In this document: positions 1-9,471 of the stretch, one piece after another | How positions within the stretch are numbered: the stretch's first letter is position 1 | Layout of the letters: each line of letters starts with the position of its first letter | Assembly (NCBI GenBank): GCA_033391075.1 | Contig: JAWPMV010000001.1 | Coordinates: 4,092,001 to 4,156,000, forward strand | Reading direction: 5' to 3' | Source of the DNA: Bacteroidia bacterium | GTDB lineage: Bacteria > Bacteroidota > Bacteroidia > J057 | DNA length: 64,000 nt | Notes under the pieces: generated by a model | What the model was told of the DNA's origin: nothing | Database searches by the model: none | Seen by the model: only the letters and a program-made list of their open reading frames with translations | Program-made: the position numbers and the translations under genes

Positions 1-1070
1 CAGTAACTCCGGTTCCGGAATAGGTACCTCCTGCAGGAAGTCCACCTCCCAGTCCAGCTTGTATGCCCGCACTAATACAAACATCTGCCAAAGCAGCAAA
101 ACTCACAGTAGGTAAGGCATATATTTCCAGGATGGTATTGGCCGTTTTGCTACAGTTATTGCCATCTGTATAGGTATAGGAAAGGATATGCACACCTGCT
201 CCTGCTGTAGTGGGATTCAGGCTAAAAGTATTTCCATTTCCATCATCGGTAACACCCGGGCCGGAATAGGTCCCCCCGGCAGGAGACCCTCCGCCCAGGC
301 CGGTTTGAACAGCTGCATCAACACAATATCCTGATACAGGTGAAAAGCTAACTGTGGGTAACGCGAATATCTCAACGTCATCATCTGCAGTCGTGCTACA
401 GCCATTCGCATCCGCATAGGTATAGGTAATCGTATGAATTCCGACACCGGCTGTAATAGGATCAAAGGTATAGGTCAATCCATTGGCATCATCAATCACG
501 CCTGGACCTGAATACGTACCTCCTGTTGGAGTTCCTCCCCCCAATCCAAATTGAAAAGGAGCTTGTTCACATAGGTCTGCCGGGGCAGTGAAGCTGACTA
601 GCGGTATATCGAAAACTTCTATATCATCATTAGCTGCACTTGTACAGCCATTTCCATCCGTATATGTATAGGTCAGGGTATGAGTGCCCAGACCTGCAAT
701 CCCCGGATCGAAGGTATAGGTCAATCCATTGGCATCGTCCGTTACTCCTGTTCCAGAGTAGATACCCCCTGTTGGACTTCCCCCTCCTTGCCCTGTCAGG
801 ATTCCGTCATTTATACATACATCCGGGCCGGCCGAATACGTAACTGTGGGTTCCGCATAGACGACCACATCATCTGTGATGCTATTGGTACATCCATTTA
901 TATCCGTATAGGTGTATGTTAAGGTCTTGGTTCCGACCCCTGCGATGGCTGGATCAAAGGTATACGTTAAACCATTCGCATCATCTGTTACGCCAGGTCC
1001 GGAATAGATGCCGCCAGTGGGTGTGGCTCCTCCAACTCCTGTGAGTACAGGGTCATTGATACAAAGGTCC
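1..1070 (-). repeat. In-frame tandem repeat, ~246 bp period
   Basis: The word encoding YSG recurs at about 12, 259, 505, 751 and 997 on the plus strand, a spacing of ~246 bp (82 codons). Copies differ by many substitutions but keep the GG-TPTGG-YSG, TYTFDP and TYTYTD-NGC blocks. The copies lie inside the reading frame of the surface protein, so this is a protein repeat rather than a CRISPR or satellite array. Confidence 0.9.
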
Positions 1071-1519
1071 GCTGGAGCTGTGAAGCTAAGAATAGGATTG
1101 TTGACATTTGTTGTGGCAGCAGCTCCCAAGGTACAAGTATTGGGCGTTGCATCCGTAGCAGTTGTTAATTGGATGCTTAGTGCTCCTGCCGTAGTAGGTG
1201 TAAAATTGACAGTAGCCGTCGGATTATTCATACTCAATTGCGGCTGCGCAACTCCTCCGACCGTGTAATCCACCAAAATGGGATAGATAGGGCTGCTAGA
1301 GGCACTTGCATCAAAGCTGATGCTAAAAACTTGTCCCAGACATACGTTTACCGGGACACTTACTGTCACATCGCATTGAGCATAGCTTGTAAAAGAGTAA
1401 AAAATGAAGAGGCAACTTAGGAGAGTTGCTCGCCAAAGTCGGGTAAAGAGAGCAAGTCGGTGGCTGTTTGCTGGTCCTTTATTTGGCCAGACTGAATTGC
1501 CAGGGTAATTGTTAACCAT
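1..1519 (-). CDS. Large secreted repeat protein (SprB/PKD-like tandem repeats), 5' part only
   Basis: An uninterrupted minus-strand frame starts at ATG 1519-1517 and is still open at the window edge (506 codons seen). Residues ~25-48 form a signal peptide (LLSCLFIFYSFTSYAQ, cleavage likely before CDV). A ~95-residue unit follows, then five copies of an ~82-residue repeat with core YSGPGVTDDANG, a TYTFDP strand, and TLTYTYTD-NGC. This looks like the extracellular Ig/PKD-like repeats of very long Bacteroidota surface proteins, many of which leave by T9SS; the C-terminal sorting signal would lie outside the window. Role inferred: adhesin or gliding-type surface protein. The frame reading and repeat are direct observations; the family name is by resemblance. 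Confidence 0.85.
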   Translation of the reverse strand, partial: MVNNYPGNSVWPNKGPANSHRLALFTRLWRATLLSCLFIFYSFTSYAQCDVTVSVPVNVCLGQVFSISFDASASSSPIYPILVDYTVGGVAQPQLSMNNPTATVNFTPTTAGALSIQLTTATDATPNTCTLGAAATTNVNNPILSFTAPADLCINDPVLTGVGGATPTGGIYSGPGVTDDANGLTYTFDPAIAGVGTKTLTYTYTDINGCTNSITDDVVVYAEPTVTYSAGPDVCINDGILTGQGGGSPTGGIYSGTGVTDDANGLTYTFDPGIAGLGTHTLTYTYTDGNGCTSAANDDIEVFDIPLVSFTAPADLCEQAPFQFGLGGGTPTGGTYSGPGVIDDANGLTYTFDPITAGVGIHTITYTYADANGCSTTADDDVEIFALPTVSFSPVSGYCVDAAVQTGLGGGSPAGGTYSGPGVTDDGNGNTFSLNPTTAGAGVHILSYTYTDGNNCSKTANTILEIYALPTVSFAALADVCISAGIQAGLGGGLPAGGTYSGTGVT

Positions 1520-2185
1520 AGAGAATTCTAAATAAGTGTGTGTTGTACTTGAGATAATTCTTTCCCAGCACGAAAATTGATTTTCGCGAGATCATTAAAT
1601 GAGGTACCCCAAAGCTTCACTATGGCCGCTGTTCAAACCAGAACCTATAGGAGGCTTTCCCACAGGCTTTAGGAAATGCGCCAAAGCGGGATCAATAGGA
1701 ATTCAGGGCGATCCTGAAACATATAAATGTTGAGGTCCTGAGATGCGGCTAGCCAGGGAGGGGGCATAGCGATTGAAATCCAGTATTCAGGACATTGTAA
1801 GAGGCAGGTTTTCTTCAGCTTTTAAAGCAAGGTACTTTATCAGCATAGGCGATTGTTATAAACCCAAATAAAAGACACCTGTTTACTCCGCGCGACCAGG
1901 GAGTCAATGTCAACAGGTGCTATAAAAGAATGAAGAAATGAAATGTATTTCTGGCCCAAACAAAAATTAATTCAGGCCTGTTTCTTCAGACCTTTAACCA
2001 AATGTAAATACTTCCGTTAATCCAAATCCACGTTTTTTATCGATGTCTGAAAAGAATTGATAAGTGTAGAAAAATTCTTGATTACTGTAAGGAGGCTTTC
2101 TTCTGGGAATTTTACTTATGGTAAGTTGTACCAAATCTGCATTATTCGCAGAAAATCAATATATTAGGTTATAAATACTGCTACA
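1520..2185. other. 666-bp intergenic region with two hairpins
   Basis: This gap separates the divergent repeat protein (-) and cytochrome operon (+). I see no convincing gene; the best minus-strand frame (about 1767 down to ~1670) is only ~31 codons. It contains a 7+7 bp palindrome at 1571-1586 (CGAAAAT-TG-ATTTTCG) and a longer hairpin at 1876-1919. The word AGGAGGCTTTC occurs twice (about 1650 and 2090). No good TAnnTTTG promoter box was found just before 2186; TATATTAG near 2158 is the nearest match. Confidence 0.6.
1876..1919. other. Imperfect hairpin, possible terminator or structured leader
   Basis: CACCTGTT (1876-1883) pairs with AACAGGTG (1912-1919), and inside it ACTCC (1885-1889) pairs with GGAGT (1900-1904). 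A-rich sequence precedes it and TATAAAAG follows. No gene ends nearby on either strand, so a terminator role is not supported by position. Confidence 0.4.
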
Positions 2186-4156
2186 ATGAAATTCAGGGCC
2201 ATTCCCATATTATTATTGGTCCTCTCATTCGCCATTATACCTGAGAGTAAAGCCGAAGACCGTCCGAGAGAAAAACATTATCAACGGACGGTCAGGCCTA
2301 TTATGCGCAAACATTGCAATTCCTGCCACAATCAGGAAGACAAAAAAGGCGGATTGAATCTTGAAAAATATGATTTCACTTTTGGCATTGTTCGAGATGG
2401 GGAGCTATTCACCCGGGTAGTAGAAATGGTAAAGGAAGAAAGTATGCCTCCGGACTTTCGCCCTCGAATGAAACAGAAGGAAATCGATACCCTCACTTTT
2501 TATCTGAATAAATATATTGAAGATGCCCTGGCTGAAAAAGATCCGGGCCTCATTCCTCCCCGAAAACTCAACAATCGGGAATACAGATATTGTGTAGAAG
2601 ATCTCTTTGGTATAAAAATCAATACCGATTCTCTTTTTCCTTCTGAAGCTTCAGGAGGTTCGGGTTTTGATAACCAGGCTCGGGTTCTTTATCTCACTCC
2701 TTTACAAATGGAACGCTATTATGAAGCAGCGGAGATCATTTTGGAGGAATTATACACAGATAGTGCAAAATGGGAACATTTTGTTCCTAACTATCAAGTT
2801 CCCTTTCGCGAGTCAATACGGGTTTGGTGGAATAAATGGTGGAAGGAAGAAGATATATCTTTAGCACACCCTATGAAAACGGCGAGAGAAATCCTCCTGC
2901 CTGTCGCAACAAAAGCCTACCGAAAATTTCTCAATGCGAAAGAACAACAACAATTGCTGAATTTTTTCAAAGAGGTCTATCTCGCTTCTCGAGGCGAGGA
3001 AAAAGCTTTTGATCTGGCGATGAAAGAGACCTTCAAGGTCATCCTTTTATCTCAAAATTTCCTGTACCGACAGGAAAATGATCCGGATATCTCAGGTGCT
3101 TACCCGATTAGCTCCTTCGAAATGGCTTCTCGTCTTTCCTTTTTCCTTTGGTCCAGTTTTCCAGATCAGGAATTACTCGAATTGGCCTATAGAGGAGATC
3201 TGCAATTACCAGAAGTACTGGATCAGCAAGTCAAGCGAATGCTTTTTGATCCCAAAGCTCAAAGAATGGGTGAGAGTTTTGCCTTAAACTGGTTTGAACT
3301 CAATAAAATGAAAGCGCCGGATTTCCAGGTCGATCCAAAGACATATCCCGAATTTACCCCCCTCCTGAGAGATTTGATGTTAAAAGAAGTCGAACTTTTT
3401 TTCAATCATGTCCTGACGGAAAGTCAAAATTTCACAGACCTTATAAACAGTGATTACACCTACCTGAATAAAGAGCTGGCAGCCCATTATGGCATCGAAG
3501 GAGTGGAAGAAGAAGGATTTGAGATGAATTGTCTGGAAGATAATGCTAGAGGAGGCGTATTGGGTATGGCTGGTATTCTGACCTCTACTTCTCTCCCAGT
3601 GCGCACCAGTCCTGTCCTCAGAGGAAAATGGGTATTGGAACAATTGCTGGGGACTCCGGCTCCACCTCCCCCACCCAATATTCCTGATCTCGAGGAAAGC
3701 CAACATGAAGGTGCAGATGAATTGAGTCTTAGAGAATTGCTCTTAAAACATCGCGATGATCCGGCTTGTAAATCCTGTCATTTACAAATGGATCCTTTGG
3801 GCTTAGGACTTGAAAATTTCGACGCAATTGGGAGATGGAGGAAAACCTATGATAAACATCCCATAGATGCTTCTGGAGAACTCGCTAGTGGAGAAGCATT
3901 TGAGGGACCAGCGGAATTGAAACAAATACTTCTGAATAAAAGAGAGCTATTTGCCAAAAACCTGAGTAAAAAGATGCTCTCCTTCGCTCTCGGCAGGTCC
4001 TTACAGTTTAAGGACACGCCTTCCATTCGCCACCTCAGCAAACATCTGTTGGAAAATGATTTCCATACGATCAGCTTTGTTCAAGAGGTAGTGAAATGTT
4101 ATCCCTTTACTCATAAAAAAAGTGATCGACCTGTAGAAGAAATTTATTCCTCATGA
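2186..4156 (+). CDS. DUF1592/DUF1588/DUF1585 planctomycete-type cytochrome c protein
   Basis: 656 aa, signal peptide at residues 1-23. A haem-c motif CNSCH lies near residue 45 in a PSCyt1-like N-terminal domain. DUF1587-like sequence (LNNREYRYCVEDLFG) starts near residue 128, followed by DUF1595/DUF1592 (SFEMASRLSFFLWS, ~310-330), DUF1588 (RGGVLGMAGILTSTSLPVRTSP, ~450) and DUF1585 near the C-terminus. A second CKSCH lies near residue 530, so two haem sites are likely. The family is common in Planctomycetes, Verrucomicrobia and some Bacteroidota; its substrate is unknown, with exported redox or polymer catabolism suggested. It overlaps the next gene by 4 bp (ATGA), indicating an operon. Confidence 0.9.
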   Translation: MKFRAIPILLLVLSFAIIPESKAEDRPREKHYQRTVRPIMRKHCNSCHNQEDKKGGLNLEKYDFTFGIVRDGELFTRVVEMVKEESMPPDFRPRMKQKEIDTLTFYLNKYIEDALAEKDPGLIPPRKLNNREYRYCVEDLFGIKINTDSLFPSEASGGSGFDNQARVLYLTPLQMERYYEAAEIILEELYTDSAKWEHFVPNYQVPFRESIRVWWNKWWKEEDISLAHPMKTAREILLPVATKAYRKFLNAKEQQQLLNFFKEVYLASRGEEKAFDLAMKETFKVILLSQNFLYRQENDPDISGAYPISSFEMASRLSFFLWSSFPDQELLELAYRGDLQLPEVLDQQVKRMLFDPKAQRMGESFALNWFELNKMKAPDFQVDPKTYPEFTPLLRDLMLKEVELFFNHVLTESQNFTDLINSDYTYLNKELAAHYGIEGVEEEGFEMNCLEDNARGGVLGMAGILTSTSLPVRTSPVLRGKWVLEQLLGTPAPPPPPNIPDLEESQHEGADELSLRELLLKHRDDPACKSCHLQMDPLGLGLENFDAIGRWRKTYDKHPIDASGELASGEAFEGPAELKQILLNKRELFAKNLSKKMLSFALGRSLQFKDTPSIRHLSKHLLENDFHTISFVQEVVKCYPFTHKKSDRPVEEIYSS

Positions 4157-5529
4157 AATCTAGCTGGAATCTATCGCGAAGACATATGCTAAAAGGTATG
4201 GGGGCTAGTATTGCCCTTCCCTTCCTTGAAGCAATGATTCCTCAGAGATTATTCTCTCTTTCAAAATCCCCAAAAAGGCTAGCCGTACTCTTTGCCCCAA
4301 ATGGAGTATGTCCCGGGAAATGGGCGCCTGAGAAAGAGGGAAAGGACTTTGAACTATCTCCTATCCTTCAACCGCTTAAAGGCTTTGAGGATAATCTGCT
4401 TGTTCTTCAGCAATTGATGAACATGAAATCCGTCAATAGCTATGACGGACATTATACCAAGACCGCCAATTTCCTTACCTCTGAGGAAATAAGTAAAACC
4501 ATAGGAACCAATGTACATTCTGGTGGAGTTTCTATGGATCAATTGATCGCCCAAAAAGTGGGAGGAGAAACCCTCTTTCCATCCCTGGCTTATGGCATTG
4601 ACAGAATCTCCAGTGGAGTGGATGTAAATGTAGGACTCACCCGGCTTTATGGTTCTTCTATTTCCTGGAAAGCTCCGACTCAACCCTGCGCAAAAGAGAT
4701 TGATCCTCGCTTTGCCTTTGATCGCTTGTTTGGAAGAGTAGTTCCCGGCAAGGTAGTTAAGGAAGAAAATCCCTGGAAAAAAAGTATCCTGGATGTGGTT
4801 CAGGAAGATGCAAAATCCCTACAAAAGAAATTGGGGATTGCTGATCAAAATAAACTGGAAGAATATCTGGAGTCCATTAGATCTATTGAGATGAGACTGG
4901 GCAATATTGAGAAATTGGAAGAATTTGAGAAAAGCCTTTCTCCGGATATTAAGCAGGAACTCAAACAGATGGATATCCGCATAGATGAGTATGTCGATAT
5001 CACTGCAGGAATTGATATTACAGAAAAAGTCCGCCTGATGCTGGACATCATAGCCCTCGCATTCTGGAGCGATGCCAGTCGCATAGCTACCTTTATGTTT
5101 GGCAATTCGGTTAGTGGCCGGAACTTCTCCTTTCTGGAAGGCGTCCATGCAAATTTCCATTCCCTTTCCCATCATTCCAATGATCCCAGGCGCATGAAAC
5201 AGTATGAGCTGATCAATACCTGGCATATGGAGCAGTTGGCATACTTCCTCAACAAATTGAGGTCTATGCAGGAAGGTGATGGCAATCTCCTGGAAAACTC
5301 TATGGTCCTCTTTGGTTCAGGTTTAAGAGATGGCAATCGACATTCTCCCTACAATCTTCCTATCCTTCTGGCGGGTAAAGGAGGAGGTAGCCTAAAAAGT
5401 GGCCAACACCTCATTTTTGAAAAAAATACTCCTTTCGCCAACCTTCACCTGAGTTTGATGAATGTAATGGGATGTCAGATGGATTCCTTTGCAGACAGTA
5501 CAGCTGAACTTTGCGAAATCCTTGTCTAA
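4153..5529 (+). CDS. DUF1552 domain-containing protein with Tat-like leader
   Basis: 458 aa. The N-terminus has a twin-arginine-like leader (SRRHMLKGMGASIALPFLEAM). The body fits DUF1552, including LAVLFAPNGVCPGKWAP and the conserved C-terminal LHSLSHHSND-like region (FHSLSHHSNDPRRMKQYELIN). DUF1552 is the standard partner of DUF1592 proteins and is remotely related to the alkaline phosphatase/sulfatase-like DUF1501 group; no activity has been proven as far as I know. Its ATG overlaps the stop of the preceding gene, so translation is probably coupled. If the Tat leader is real, it is exported folded. Confidence 0.9.
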   Translation: MKSSWNLSRRHMLKGMGASIALPFLEAMIPQRLFSLSKSPKRLAVLFAPNGVCPGKWAPEKEGKDFELSPILQPLKGFEDNLLVLQQLMNMKSVNSYDGHYTKTANFLTSEEISKTIGTNVHSGGVSMDQLIAQKVGGETLFPSLAYGIDRISSGVDVNVGLTRLYGSSISWKAPTQPCAKEIDPRFAFDRLFGRVVPGKVVKEENPWKKSILDVVQEDAKSLQKKLGIADQNKLEEYLESIRSIEMRLGNIEKLEEFEKSLSPDIKQELKQMDIRIDEYVDITAGIDITEKVRLMLDIIALAFWSDASRIATFMFGNSVSGRNFSFLEGVHANFHSLSHHSNDPRRMKQYELINTWHMEQLAYFLNKLRSMQEGDGNLLENSMVLFGSGLRDGNRHSPYNLPILLAGKGGGSLKSGQHLIFEKNTPFANLHLSLMNVMGCQMDSFADSTAELCEILV

Positions 5530-5532
5530 ACT

Positions 5533-6993
5533 ATGGCAGCTGTTCGGAGCAAGAAATTACTACTAAGTATCCTGCTGGGAATAAGCAGCCTGATCCTCCT
5601 ATATCTTGGATTGAACTCAAACATGGATGCTGATGGAGGCTTTATTGGCTATCTCGGCCGTTTTCACCCCCTCATTGTTCACTTCCCCATAGTTCTGGTA
5701 GTCTTAAGTCTGATTATAGAACTTGTGGAAGTTTGGAGAAAAGACCTCATCCACAAACAGTTAAAAACTGCGCTGCTTTTTACAGCCATTGCCAGTAGTC
5801 TCCTTTCTGCATATCTGGGCTATTTCCTCTATCAATCTGGCGAATACGAAGGTCAACTCATTAACGATCATATGTGGGGAGCTATTTACCTGAGTCTGAT
5901 TTTATCTTTGGCAGGAATAGCTGCTCTATATGAAAAGAAAAGCTTCAGAATAGCAGGGATAATTCTGGCAAATTTGCTACTCATCTATACCGGACATCTG
6001 GGGGGGAGTCTGACGCATGGGGAAAATTACCTCTCCGAATTCTTCACAAATATCGAAGCTGAAGATACCCCCATCCTGCAAAAATCCAGAGACGATATTC
6101 TGGTCTTTGAGGATTTGGTTCTGTCTGTTTTTCGGGCGAAATGCCTGGCTTGCCACAATGAAAACAAGGCCAAGGGAGGATTGGTGATGGATTCTTACAA
6201 AAGCCTGCTTGCAGGAGGTAAAAGTGGAAAATCTATGCTTGACAGCCTTCAGGCAGAAGAGGGAGAACTCTTTAAACGATTGAAGCTTCCCCTATCCCAT
6301 GAAGAACATATGCCTCCTTCTGGCAAAGCTCAATTGAAGGAGGAAGAAATTGCGATTCTGGATCTCTGGATAAAAGCAGGTGGAAAGAATGCCCACAAAC
6401 TAGGGGAATTGAATAGGGATCCTGCCCTTGATAATTTGATTGATGCATACATACCCAAAGTGGCTCAGTTGCAAGTACTGGAAATGAAGGAACAAAGATC
6501 TCATAAAGAGATTTCGCAGGAATTGATTCCACTGGCTCAGGATTTAGGATTTGTAGTAGAAAGTGATTCAGGAGAAGATTCCCTGAAATTTATCCTGTCC
6601 ATGAAACTACCTCCTGAAGCAATTGGAGATGAAGAACTCATTGAATTATTGCCCTATGGCGATTACATTTCCCGTATCTCTCTCATTTCTTCTGCAGTTA
6701 CGGATGATGGTCTTTATACTCTCGGGCAGTTAGGAGGTCTCAAAAAGATTGTCCTGGCCAAAACCTGTGTCAATGGTTCTGGTCTGATATATCTTGCACA
6801 TTTGGATGATCTGAAAAGTCTTAATCTTTCTGAAAGTTTTCTGGATGATGTTGGAGCTTTAGAACTCATCCATTTGAAACAATTGGAGGAGGTTTATTTA
6901 TTGAATGCCGAACTAAGCGAAAAACTTCGAATTGCCCTGGACGAATTTCTCCCAAATACGGATCTTAAACTGGAAGAAGGACCTTTATACTAA
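5533..6993 (+). CDS. DUF2231 membrane protein with cytochrome c and leucine-rich repeat domains
   Basis: 486 aa, starting 3 bp after the preceding stop, third gene of the operon. Residues ~10-160 hold four to five membrane helices with FHPLIVHFPIVLVVLSL, typical of DUF2231. A PSCyt1-like cytochrome domain follows (CLACHN near residue 207, then HMPPSGKAQLKEEEIAILDLWIKAGG). The C-terminal third has leucine-rich-repeat-like segments (LVLAKTCVNGSGLIYLAHL, LKSLNLSES). This architecture commonly accompanies DUF1592/DUF1552 genes. It may anchor the exported redox proteins to the inner membrane; that role is inferred. Confidence 0.88.
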   Translation: MAAVRSKKLLLSILLGISSLILLYLGLNSNMDADGGFIGYLGRFHPLIVHFPIVLVVLSLIIELVEVWRKDLIHKQLKTALLFTAIASSLLSAYLGYFLYQSGEYEGQLINDHMWGAIYLSLILSLAGIAALYEKKSFRIAGIILANLLLIYTGHLGGSLTHGENYLSEFFTNIEAEDTPILQKSRDDILVFEDLVLSVFRAKCLACHNENKAKGGLVMDSYKSLLAGGKSGKSMLDSLQAEEGELFKRLKLPLSHEEHMPPSGKAQLKEEEIAILDLWIKAGGKNAHKLGELNRDPALDNLIDAYIPKVAQLQVLEMKEQRSHKEISQELIPLAQDLGFVVESDSGEDSLKFILSMKLPPEAIGDEELIELLPYGDYISRISLISSAVTDDGLYTLGQLGGLKKIVLAKTCVNGSGLIYLAHLDDLKSLNLSESFLDDVGALELIHLKQLEEVYLLNAELSEKLRIALDEFLPNTDLKLEEGPLY

Positions 6994-6995
6994 AA

Positions 6996-7022
6996 ATAGC
7001 GCAAGGCAAAACCTTGCGCTAT
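6996..7022. terminator. Bidirectional intrinsic terminator
   Basis: A perfect 11-bp stem (6996-7006 with 7012-7022, core AGCGCAAGG/CCTTGCGCT) with a 5-nt CAAAA loop is flanked by A-rich and ATAAAA sequence. It sits between the convergent ends of the cytochrome operon (+) and the TonB receptor (-). Confidence 0.85.
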
Positions 7023-7044
7023 AAAACAGTTTATAAGGGCGTCA

Positions 7045-9471
7045 TTAGAAATCTATCTGAAAACTGAATACAGGTACCAGACCACTTTGAAATCTGTTTT
7101 GCAGGCGATTAAATCCCGGATCATAGATTTGATCTCGTATATTTCTTCGGTTGGTTACATTTTGTACATCCAGTGAGAGGATATAAGCCGTCTTTTTCAA
7201 GTTTTTTCTATAGGCAATCCGAAAGTCAATGCGATAATAAGTACCCACACCCAGAGCAAAGGCCTGTCCCGGCTGTTCGACAAACTCTCCCTGCAATTTG
7301 GAAGCGGCTTCATCTCCGGGAGTAAATCTCAATCCCCCATTGAGTACAGAGCGGGCACCTAGTTGAAGACTTCCTCCCTTTTTCAAGGGAATTTCTGTTC
7401 CCCCCATCAGGCTTTGATTGTAGCGGCTGTTATAGCGAGTATTGTAGGTCTCACCATCCGAAGCAACATAATTACTCTCGTAAACTGATCCGGTAAAGAG
7501 GAAGAAGAATCCCTGAGAAAAGTATTTTTCAAAGGTCAAGTCTAATCCAAGATTTGTACCCGTTCCATTACTGACCAGTGCACGATCTCCATATCCATCT
7601 CTCAAATTCAGCAACATAAAATCACTAGGCTCTGAATCCGGGCTAATTGGAAGATTAAATAGTCTCTGGTAATAAGTCTCTAGCAGCAAACGTGTCCTGT
7701 TTTCGAAGATTTTCTCATAGGCCAAAACCGCATGATGTGCTCTTATCATGTCCAGATCGAGATTGGGCTGAGTAGTTTCTCCATTCCGTTCTACTTCGGT
7801 GAAGTAGGAACCTAGTGGTAAAATCTGACTGTGAAGACCATAGGCAAGGCTTATCGATTGCCTGGCCGGCATTTGATACTTGAGAGAAAGTCTCGGATCA
7901 ATGGCTCCGGAATTATTAAGACTGAGCATACTCGCATGTACTCCTGCATTGAGTGTCAATCGATCTGATGCATGAATCTTGAACTGGCTATAGGCCTGTA
8001 ATAATTGGGAACTTCCTTCCCCTTCCACCAGGGTTCCAAAGGCATTGGTTTCGGCATTTCTCTCCTCATGATTAAAACCATAATTGATGTGGCTGGCGAT
8101 GATGCCATTTTTCATGGTGAGGCTGGGAGAAAATTGTCGACTGTAGAAAATATGGGAGGAAATACGTGTATTTCTATAGTCTTCTTTTTCGAAAGGGGTT
8201 TCATCCAGGCTAGTCCAGTCAATTTCTTCCTCCAGCATATCTGGGTTAGGACTAGGCACTACAGTTCGGATATCCAGGGTATCATCATTGTCGATCACCT
8301 GATTGCCAGAAACTGCTACCACTGCTTTCAAGAAAGATTTATTATCTATCAAACGGGTATAAGTAATTCCTGCAGCTCCAACCCGAGTCAAATAGTCTCT
8401 GGTAGTTCTGTAAGGTCGACTCCAGCTCAGGCTATCTTCTACCGGATCCCATAGTTCTTCACTCAGCCCTCCCATTCCGAATATCGTCCAGGTATTTTTC
8501 AGGTCTTTGGAGGGAAGGTATATATTAAAGGAAAGGTCCTGAAAATTGTTGTCTATCCTTTCGCCCACCAATCTGAAACCTATATCATTCAGAATTCCCA
8601 AAGTAGAGTAACGATAATTGACCAAATAGGAGCTTTGTCCCTTCTTGATGGGGCCCTCTAAAGCCAGGTCGGTTCCGAGTAAGCCGAATTTGAAGCGACG
8701 CTCTGACTTTTCTGTATTTCCCCTTCTAAAGCGCATATCAAATACGCCTGAGGTTGCATTTCCGTATTCTGCCGAAAAAGCTCCCGTCGAGAAGTCGGAT
8801 TTTGCCAATAGCTGAGCAGAAAATACGGTGATCCCTCCTCCGGATGATCCCTTGCGGGCAAAGTGGTTAGGATTGGGAATATCAATCCCTTCCAGTCTCC
8901 ACAATAATCCGGCAGGAGAATTTCCCCGAATGATGATATCACTATTATTGTCCTGAGAAGCCTGAACTCCTGCAAAACCCATGGCCATACGGCTGGGGTC
9001 ATTGAAAGAACCGGCATAGCGCTGGGTTTCCTCTACACTGAAACTCCTCATACTTACGGGATTGAAAGAGTTGATGGCCTCATGAGGATTATCATCTCCT
9101 CCGACAGTAATATCAACTCCTTCCATTTGGATACCGACTTCTACCAACTGAATATCCAGCACCATTTCTTTCACTGAATTCAGGATGAGGTTGTCGGTAA
9201 CATAGTCTTCAAAGCCAATGAATGTACATTTCACAATTTGGCGACCTACGGGAACTCCTACAATTTTAAAGCTGCCCGTTTCATCAGAAACGGCCCCTTT
9301 CATAGGACTTAAATCTTGAACTACTAGCGTGGCACCAGCTATGGGTTGCTGTGTGTCCTTATTGATAACTCTACCTCTGATGGTTTGTGTTTGAGCGAGC
9401 CCGAGGTAGGGAAATAAGCTCGCCAAAAGGATTAGGATGTGATTCTTCATGTTCTTGATAAATTGATGCAA
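7045..9471 (-). CDS. TonB-dependent receptor with carboxypeptidase-regulatory domain
   Basis: 808 aa. Signal peptide (MKNHILILLASLFPYLGLAQ) starts at Met8 (9450), so the start may be 9450 rather than 9471. Residues ~30-110 are a carboxypeptidase-regulatory-like beta domain (IRGRVINKDTQQPIAGATL). The plug follows (ASQDNNSDIIIRGNSPAGLLWRLEG... EYGNATSGVFDMRFRRG), then a ~550-residue beta-barrel ending in an aromatic residue (SFQIDF). No SusD-like partner or TonB-box-specific neighbour is present, so the substrate is unknown. It is transcribed alone, toward the terminator at 6996-7022. Confidence 0.92.
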   Translation of the reverse strand: MHQFIKNMKNHILILLASLFPYLGLAQTQTIRGRVINKDTQQPIAGATLVVQDLSPMKGAVSDETGSFKIVGVPVGRQIVKCTFIGFEDYVTDNLILNSVKEMVLDIQLVEVGIQMEGVDITVGGDDNPHEAINSFNPVSMRSFSVEETQRYAGSFNDPSRMAMGFAGVQASQDNNSDIIIRGNSPAGLLWRLEGIDIPNPNHFARKGSSGGGITVFSAQLLAKSDFSTGAFSAEYGNATSGVFDMRFRRGNTEKSERRFKFGLLGTDLALEGPIKKGQSSYLVNYRYSTLGILNDIGFRLVGERIDNNFQDLSFNIYLPSKDLKNTWTIFGMGGLSEELWDPVEDSLSWSRPYRTTRDYLTRVGAAGITYTRLIDNKSFLKAVVAVSGNQVIDNDDTLDIRTVVPSPNPDMLEEEIDWTSLDETPFEKEDYRNTRISSHIFYSRQFSPSLTMKNGIIASHINYGFNHEERNAETNAFGTLVEGEGSSQLLQAYSQFKIHASDRLTLNAGVHASMLSLNNSGAIDPRLSLKYQMPARQSISLAYGLHSQILPLGSYFTEVERNGETTQPNLDLDMIRAHHAVLAYEKIFENRTRLLLETYYQRLFNLPISPDSEPSDFMLLNLRDGYGDRALVSNGTGTNLGLDLTFEKYFSQGFFFLFTGSVYESNYVASDGETYNTRYNSRYNQSLMGGTEIPLKKGGSLQLGARSVLNGGLRFTPGDEAASKLQGEFVEQPGQAFALGVGTYYRIDFRIAYRKNLKKTAYILSLDVQNVTNRRNIRDQIYDPGFNRLQNRFQSGLVPVFSFQIDF

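Noticed and set aside
1-1070. Possible CRISPR or satellite array
   Set aside because: The ~246-bp repeats keep one open reading frame with conserved protein motifs and differ by substitutions, so they are protein-domain repeats.
1672-1767. 31-codon minus-strand frame in the first gap
   Set aside because: It is too short, lacks a ribosome-binding or promoter signal, and has no resemblance to a known small protein.
8005-8454. 149-codon plus-strand open frame
   Set aside because: It is antisense within the TonB receptor at 7045-9471, has no signal, motif or promoter, and is best explained as a shadow of the coding strand.
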